Origin: Candidatus Rifleibacterium amylolyticum
GTDB lineage: Bacteria > Muiribacteriota > Ozemobacteria > Ozemobacterales > Ozemobacteraceae
Direction: 5' to 3'
Assembly: GCA_009917695.1 (NCBI GenBank)
Contig: JAACJG010000012.1
Coordinates: 62,001 to 126,000, forward strand
Length of the DNA: 64,000 nucleotides
Of this stretch, positions 60,345 to 64,000 are shown piece by piece. The translations under genes and the position numbers were made by a program. Every line of letters starts with the position of its first letter. Position 1 is the stretch's first letter. The notes beneath the pieces are model-generated. The model was given only the letters and a program-made list of their open reading frames with translations. It was not told the origin of the DNA and ran no database searches.

Positions 60345-63300
60345 TTATAATTTGCCACCCACGCCTTTGAATTTCTCAACAAAAGCTACAATTTTTTGAA
60401 AGACACTTTGTTTTTTGGTGAGAAACTGCGGATTAAGCGGACTCATTTTTGGAAGGATTGCATTTAGTTCGGTGCCGTTTTCACTTGCATACTCACGTTT
60501 CAAAGATACGGCAATATATCGCTTCGCTGCTTCTTCATTCAATTTTTCAACAGTGATCAATTCTACGGCTTCACGTTGCTGTTCAGCTTGAGCGAAAGAA
60601 AAGAACGCATCAATAATACCTGGTTTATCAAGGATTTTTTCCAGGTTGGTTTGATTAATAAAATCAACAACCAAACTCTCTTTTGCGCGGTTGCCAATGC
60701 TGGAGCGGATTAGACGGCGCACGTCTTCAATCAAGGCCGCTTTGTCTTTTAGTTTTTTGTTGTTTTCAAAAATCAGTTCCAAAATGTAATCAAGATTAAT
60801 TTCCTGCGATTTGAGAAGATCTACTTCAAAAACTACATCATCCCAGTCTATGTTCGAGGCATCTGCATCTTTACCGGCTTTTTCACGACGAAGCCAATCG
60901 CGAATGTCATTATAGGTTGAGCGGTAATCCTGAATGGCGCGTGCTGTAGGGATCTGAATATCCTGCATGTTTTTTAAGTCTTCATCCGTTAAGTAGTGCT
61001 TTGCTTTAAACTCTTCAACCGCGGCAGGGTCGGTCATATCTAAACATTGAAAAGCCTGCAATCCTGCAAATTCATCGTAATTCTGAAGCACATTTTCAAC
61101 GCGAAGATATTCACCAAACAGTTTCACAAACTCTTTTTTATCTTTTTCTTTAACTATTTCATCTGGATTTGGAAATTTCTTTTGCAGATCAGCCACAATA
61201 TCCAGATATCCCCGACGGGCTTCACCGGTAGTTGTGTCGGAAAACCCTTCCATATACTCTTTATAACTCTTTTCAAGCAACACGTTTTTCGTGTTTTTGT
61301 CTCCAAATAGAGTGATTGCGTCAATGGTGGCCTGCTCTATATCGCGGAAGGTAACGATATTACCAAAGGTTTTTGTTGCATCATAAATACGATTTGTGCG
61401 GGAATAGGCTTGTATTAAACCGTGATAGCGAAGATTCTTATCGACAAAGAGAGTATTTAGTGCGGGTGCATCAAAGCCAGTCAAGAACATGCCAACAACA
61501 ATTATCAAATCAACCTCTTGTTTTTTTACTCGGGCAGACAGGTCACGGTAGTAGTTCTGAAATTCTTTGCTGTCGATACTGTAATTGGTTTTGAACATCA
61601 CGTTATAGTCGCTGATTGCCGCGCTCAAAAACTCTTTTGCACTTTGTTCCATTGCCGAAACTTCAAAGCTTTCGTCAAGGATTTCCCCGATGGCACTTTG
61701 CTCTTCATTGGCAGCAAATGAGAAGATAGTAGCGATTTTGAGTGGTTTATCGCTCTCTTCCTGCAATTTTCGTAGGGTTTCATAGTATATTTTGGCCGCA
61801 TCAAGACTGCTTACGGCAAACATGGCATTAAAGCCTTTAGAGTTAGGTTTAAGGCGGTGTGTTTTTTGTTTGAAGTTAAACAGAATATACCTGGAAATCT
61901 CTTCAATACGTTTTGGGTGCAATAGTGCCTGCTTATTCTCAGCAGCAGTAAGTTTTTTTTCGTCCTGCTCTGTTTCAATTGCCTTGAATTGTGGCCGGAC
62001 ATCATTGTAGTCAACTTTGAACTTAAGCACTTTTTCATCACGAATGGCATCAGTAATTACATAAGAATGCAATTCACGACCGAATACACTGGCGGTGGTT
62101 TCTGCGCCTAAGGCGTTTTGCGGGAAAATTGGGGTGCCGGTAAAGCCGAACTGACAGAAATTTTTAAATTTCTTTTTGAGATTTTTTTGAGCTTCACCGA
62201 ATTGGGAGCGGTGTGCTTCATCAAAGATAAACACAACCTGTTTTTTGTAAATAGGCAGGTTGTTTTCGCTTTTCATCAGGTTGTTGAGCTTTTGAATGGT
62301 AGTAACAATGATTTTGTTATCATCTTTTTCAATGTTCCGTTTTAATCCTTCGGTGCTTTCTGAGCCATTGACACTATCAGGCGAAAAGCGCTGATATTCC
62401 TTCATGGTTTGAAAGTCGAGGTCTTTACGGTCAACGACAAAAAACACCTTGTCGATAAAATCACACTCAGTAGCCAGGCGAGCTGCTTTAAAGCTGGTTA
62501 AGGTTTTTCCTGAGCCGGTAGTATGCCAGATATATCCTCCGCTTTCGGTGGAACTCCAACTTTTAGAATGGTTAGTACTGTTAATTTTCCACAAAATACG
62601 TTCGGTAGCCGCTATTTGATAGGGGCGCATTATTAATAGGGTATTGCTGACATCAAACACCGAATAGCGAAGCAGAACTTCAAGAAGTGTATTTTTCTGA
62701 AAGAAGGTTGCAGTGAAATCTTTCAGGTCTTTTATAAGGGTATTGTCTGACTTAGCCCAGTTCATGGTGAAATCGAAACTGTTTTTATCTCTTTTGGTGG
62801 TATTTGCAAAATATCGGCTGTCGGTGCCGTTTGAAATGACAAAAAGCTGCAAATATTTGTAGAGTGAATGCTCAGAATTGAAGCTTTCCTTGCTGTAACG
62901 GTGTACTTGATTGAAGGCTTCCCGAATAGCTACGCCCCGCTTTTTAAGCTCGATCTGCACTAAAGGCAACCCGTTTACCAGAATGGTAACATCATAGCGA
63001 TTTGTCTGAGTGCCGGTCTGTTCAAACTGTTTTATTACCTGAACTTTATTGCGGGTAATGTTTTTCTTATCAAGCAGATAGATGTTTTGAATATGCCCAT
63101 CATCAAAGACAAAATCGTGGATATAGTCGTCGTGAATTTTGCGGGTTTTATCGACAATGGTATCGCTGGGTTTGTCTAAATAGGATTCCACAAATCGCAA
63201 CCACTCACCGTCGGAAAACTGTGTGTTGTTAAGGATTTGCAACTGAACGCGAACATTTGCCAGCATGCTGTCAAGAGTTTTTAAATCGGGCAGAAATTCA

Positions 63301-63443
63301 TAGCCCTGTTTCTTTAAATCCTGAATCAGTTCCCGCTCCAAATCGCCTTCAGTTTGATAGGCTTCACAAACCTTCCACTCTCTGGTGTATTTATCTAAAA
63401 CGATGAAGTTATTGGTTTCTGCAACAGTTTTGTATTCAACCAT
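60345..63443 (-). CDS. hsdR: Type I restriction enzyme R subunit
   Basis: A 1032-residue restriction and translocation subunit. The N-terminal PD-(D/E)xK nuclease is visible as [19 protein letters not shown] (about 149-167). The SF2 helicase motor follows: Walker A TTGSGKT (about 309-315), DEAH box [11 protein letters not shown] (about 405-415), the later motif FTGTPIFP and the C-terminal helicase half with [17 protein letters not shown] helical C-terminal domain binds the methylase. The length is typical of HsdR. Its start overlaps the end of hsdS by 8 bp. All core motifs are intact, so it is probably functional if hsdM lies beyond the window. Confidence 0.95.
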   Translation of the reverse strand: MVEYKTVAETNNFIVLDKYTREWKVCEAYQTEGDLERELIQDLKKQGYEFLPDLKTLDSMLANVRVQLQILNNTQFSDGEWLRFVESYLDKPSDTIVDKTRKIHDDYIHDFVFDDGHIQNIYLLDKKNITRNKVQVIKQFEQTGTQTNRYDVTILVNGLPLVQIELKKRGVAIREAFNQVHRYSKESFNSEHSLYKYLQLFVISNGTDSRYFANTTKRDKNSFDFTMNWAKSDNTLIKDLKDFTATFFQKNTLLEVLLRYSVFDVSNTLLIMRPYQIAATERILWKINSTNHSKSWSSTESGGYIWHTTGSGKTLTSFKAARLATECDFIDKVFFVVDRKDLDFQTMKEYQRFSPDSVNGSESTEGLKRNIEKDDNKIIVTTIQKLNNLMKSENNLPIYKKQVVFIFDEAHRSQFGEAQKNLKKKFKNFCQFGFTGTPIFPQNALGAETTASVFGRELHSYVITDAIRDEKVLKFKVDYNDVRPQFKAIETEQDEKKLTAAENKQALLHPKRIEEISRYILFNFKQKTHRLKPNSKGFNAMFAVSSLDAAKIYYETLRKLQEESDKPLKIATIFSFAANEEQSAIGEILDESFEVSAMEQSAKEFLSAAISDYNVMFKTNYSIDSKEFQNYYRDLSARVKKQEVDLIIVVGMFLTGFDAPALNTLFVDKNLRYHGLIQAYSRTNRIYDATKTFGNIVTFRDIEQATIDAITLFGDKNTKNVLLEKSYKEYMEGFSDTTTGEARRGYLDIVADLQKKFPNPDEIVKEKDKKEFVKLFGEYLRVENVLQNYDEFAGLQAFQCLDMTDPAAVEEFKAKHYLTDEDLKNMQDIQIPTARAIQDYRSTYNDIRDWLRREKAGKDADASNIDWDDVVFEVDLLKSQEINLDYILELIFENNKKLKDKAALIEDVRRLIRSSIGNRAKESLVVDFINQTNLEKILDKPGIIDAFFSFAQAEQQREAVELITVEKLNEEAAKRYIAVSLKREYASENGTELNAILPKMSPLNPQFLTKKQSVFQKIVAFVEKFKGVGGKL

Positions 63444-64000
63444 ATTTTGCCTCTAAATCATTTTTGGGAAAATTAAGAAGCATATTACGATAATGTTCAT
63501 ACTGCTTTTGCCGCAACTCGATTTCTCGGGGTAAACCTTCACTGATAGAGTTCGTTAAGGCATCGAATTTATCAAGAATGGAGACAATGCGAGCTTGTTC
63601 TTCTAGTGGCGGAACAGGCATTGTTAATTTCGCTAGGCTTTGTCCCGACAAACGTTTGACCTTTGCACGAGCGACAAACTTGTTTTTCTCGGCATTGAAT
63701 CTCTTTGTCTGAAAGCAATACGACACAAACTTGGAATTCATTGAGTGCCGGAATGCAAAGCAGTCGTCGTGTATTGCAACCTCGTCCTGACCGAGCCAAG
63801 CAACCGCCTTGCCCACGTCCTCAACCGTTTCACCGACAGCGGCAATAACGACGTCGCCTGGTTCTGCGTAGCGCAATGAAGATGCTATCTCAGAGCGAAC
63901 TTTTGATAGGGCATGAATGGTTGAAACTCCATATTGTGTGTAAATTTCGCCATAGTGGATGACACTAATACCGTCATCTGCATAGTCATCTTTGGTAAAG
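63436..64000 (-). CDS. hsdS: Type I restriction enzyme specificity subunit (partial, runs off window)
   Basis: The frame is open from the window end to 63436. The visible 187 residues contain [12 protein letters not shown] and [16 protein letters not shown], then the conserved end of a target recognition domain ([27 protein letters not shown]) and the following conserved coiled coil. The N-terminal part of the gene is outside the window. HsdS sets the DNA sequence recognised by the type I enzyme. An internal TTG at 63876 is not the start. Confidence 0.93.
   Translation of the reverse strand, partial: FTKDDYADDGISVIHYGEIYTQYGVSTIHALSKVRSEIASSLRYAEPGDVVIAAVGETVEDVGKAVAWLGQDEVAIHDDCFAFRHSMNSKFVSYCFQTKRFNAEKNKFVARAKVKRLSGQSLAKLTMPVPPLEEQARIVSILDKFDALTNSISEGLPREIELRQKQYEHYRNMLLNFPKNDLEAKYG

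Overview
The window (64 kb, mid-range base composition) is a stretch of bacterial chromosome that is mostly housekeeping, with a rearranged accessory end after about 55.4 kb. The organism cannot be named from sequence alone. Clues are HrcA/CIRCE heat-shock control, two tandem groES-groEL pairs, SpoIIE/STAS signalling proteins, prepilin-like genes and many secreted or membrane proteins. These suggest a deep-branching bacterium with a Gram-negative-like envelope; a Riflebacteria-type lineage is one guess, held weakly. Most genes from 1.9 to 39 kb lie on the minus strand.

Layout. 1-6.4 kb: signalling genes (STAS protein cut by the window edge, GAF-GGDEF cyclase, membrane SpoIIE phosphatase), a methyltransferase and ychF. 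6.4-10.7 kb: a nucleoside transporter, a secreted VIT-VWA protein and a small membrane protein. 10.7-16.3 kb: a translation block, infC-rpmI-rplT, an rRNA methyltransferase and pheS-pheT. infC has a rare ATC start, a strong promoter and a terminator hairpin in its leader. 16.3-25.2 kb: an NhaC-type antiporter, a four-gene prepilin-like operon and a large secreted repeat protein. 25.4-29.4 kb: gdhA, a BASS-family transporter and a TPR peptidase. 29.4-38.6 kb: groES2-groEL2-groES1-groEL1-hrcA-grpE-dnaK-dnaJ in one direction behind one CIRCE element, with GC-rich hairpins after each groEL and after dnaK. 38.7-42.6 kb: small membrane proteins, a fusion of a FosA-like glyoxalase-fold domain to a nucleoside phosphorylase domain, a palindromic dispersed repeat and a GspG-like protein.

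42.9-55.4 kb (plus strand) is the most unusual part. Two tandem membrane SpoIIE phosphatases are followed by a tightly packed five-gene unit: two different citrate-synthase-like proteins that have both lost the usual catalytic residues, a thiamine-diphosphate enzyme of the acetolactate synthase family, a GAF-PAS histidine kinase and a receiver-histidine-kinase hybrid. I do not recognise this combination as a described system. It looks like a CoA- or 2-oxoacid-linked module with its own signalling pair.

55.4-64 kb is an eroded accessory or defence region. It holds an orphan 524-residue protein, an intact MazEF-type toxin-antitoxin pair with an inverted-repeat operator, remnants of two RelE/ParE toxins and of a nucleotidyltransferase antitoxin (stop codon in its active-site motif), a SulP-STAS-cNMP transporter gene broken by an internal deletion, the 3' end of a group II intron, and a type I restriction locus (hsdR plus a truncated hsdS) running off the window end. 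No rRNA, complete tRNA, CRISPR array or intact insertion sequence was seen.
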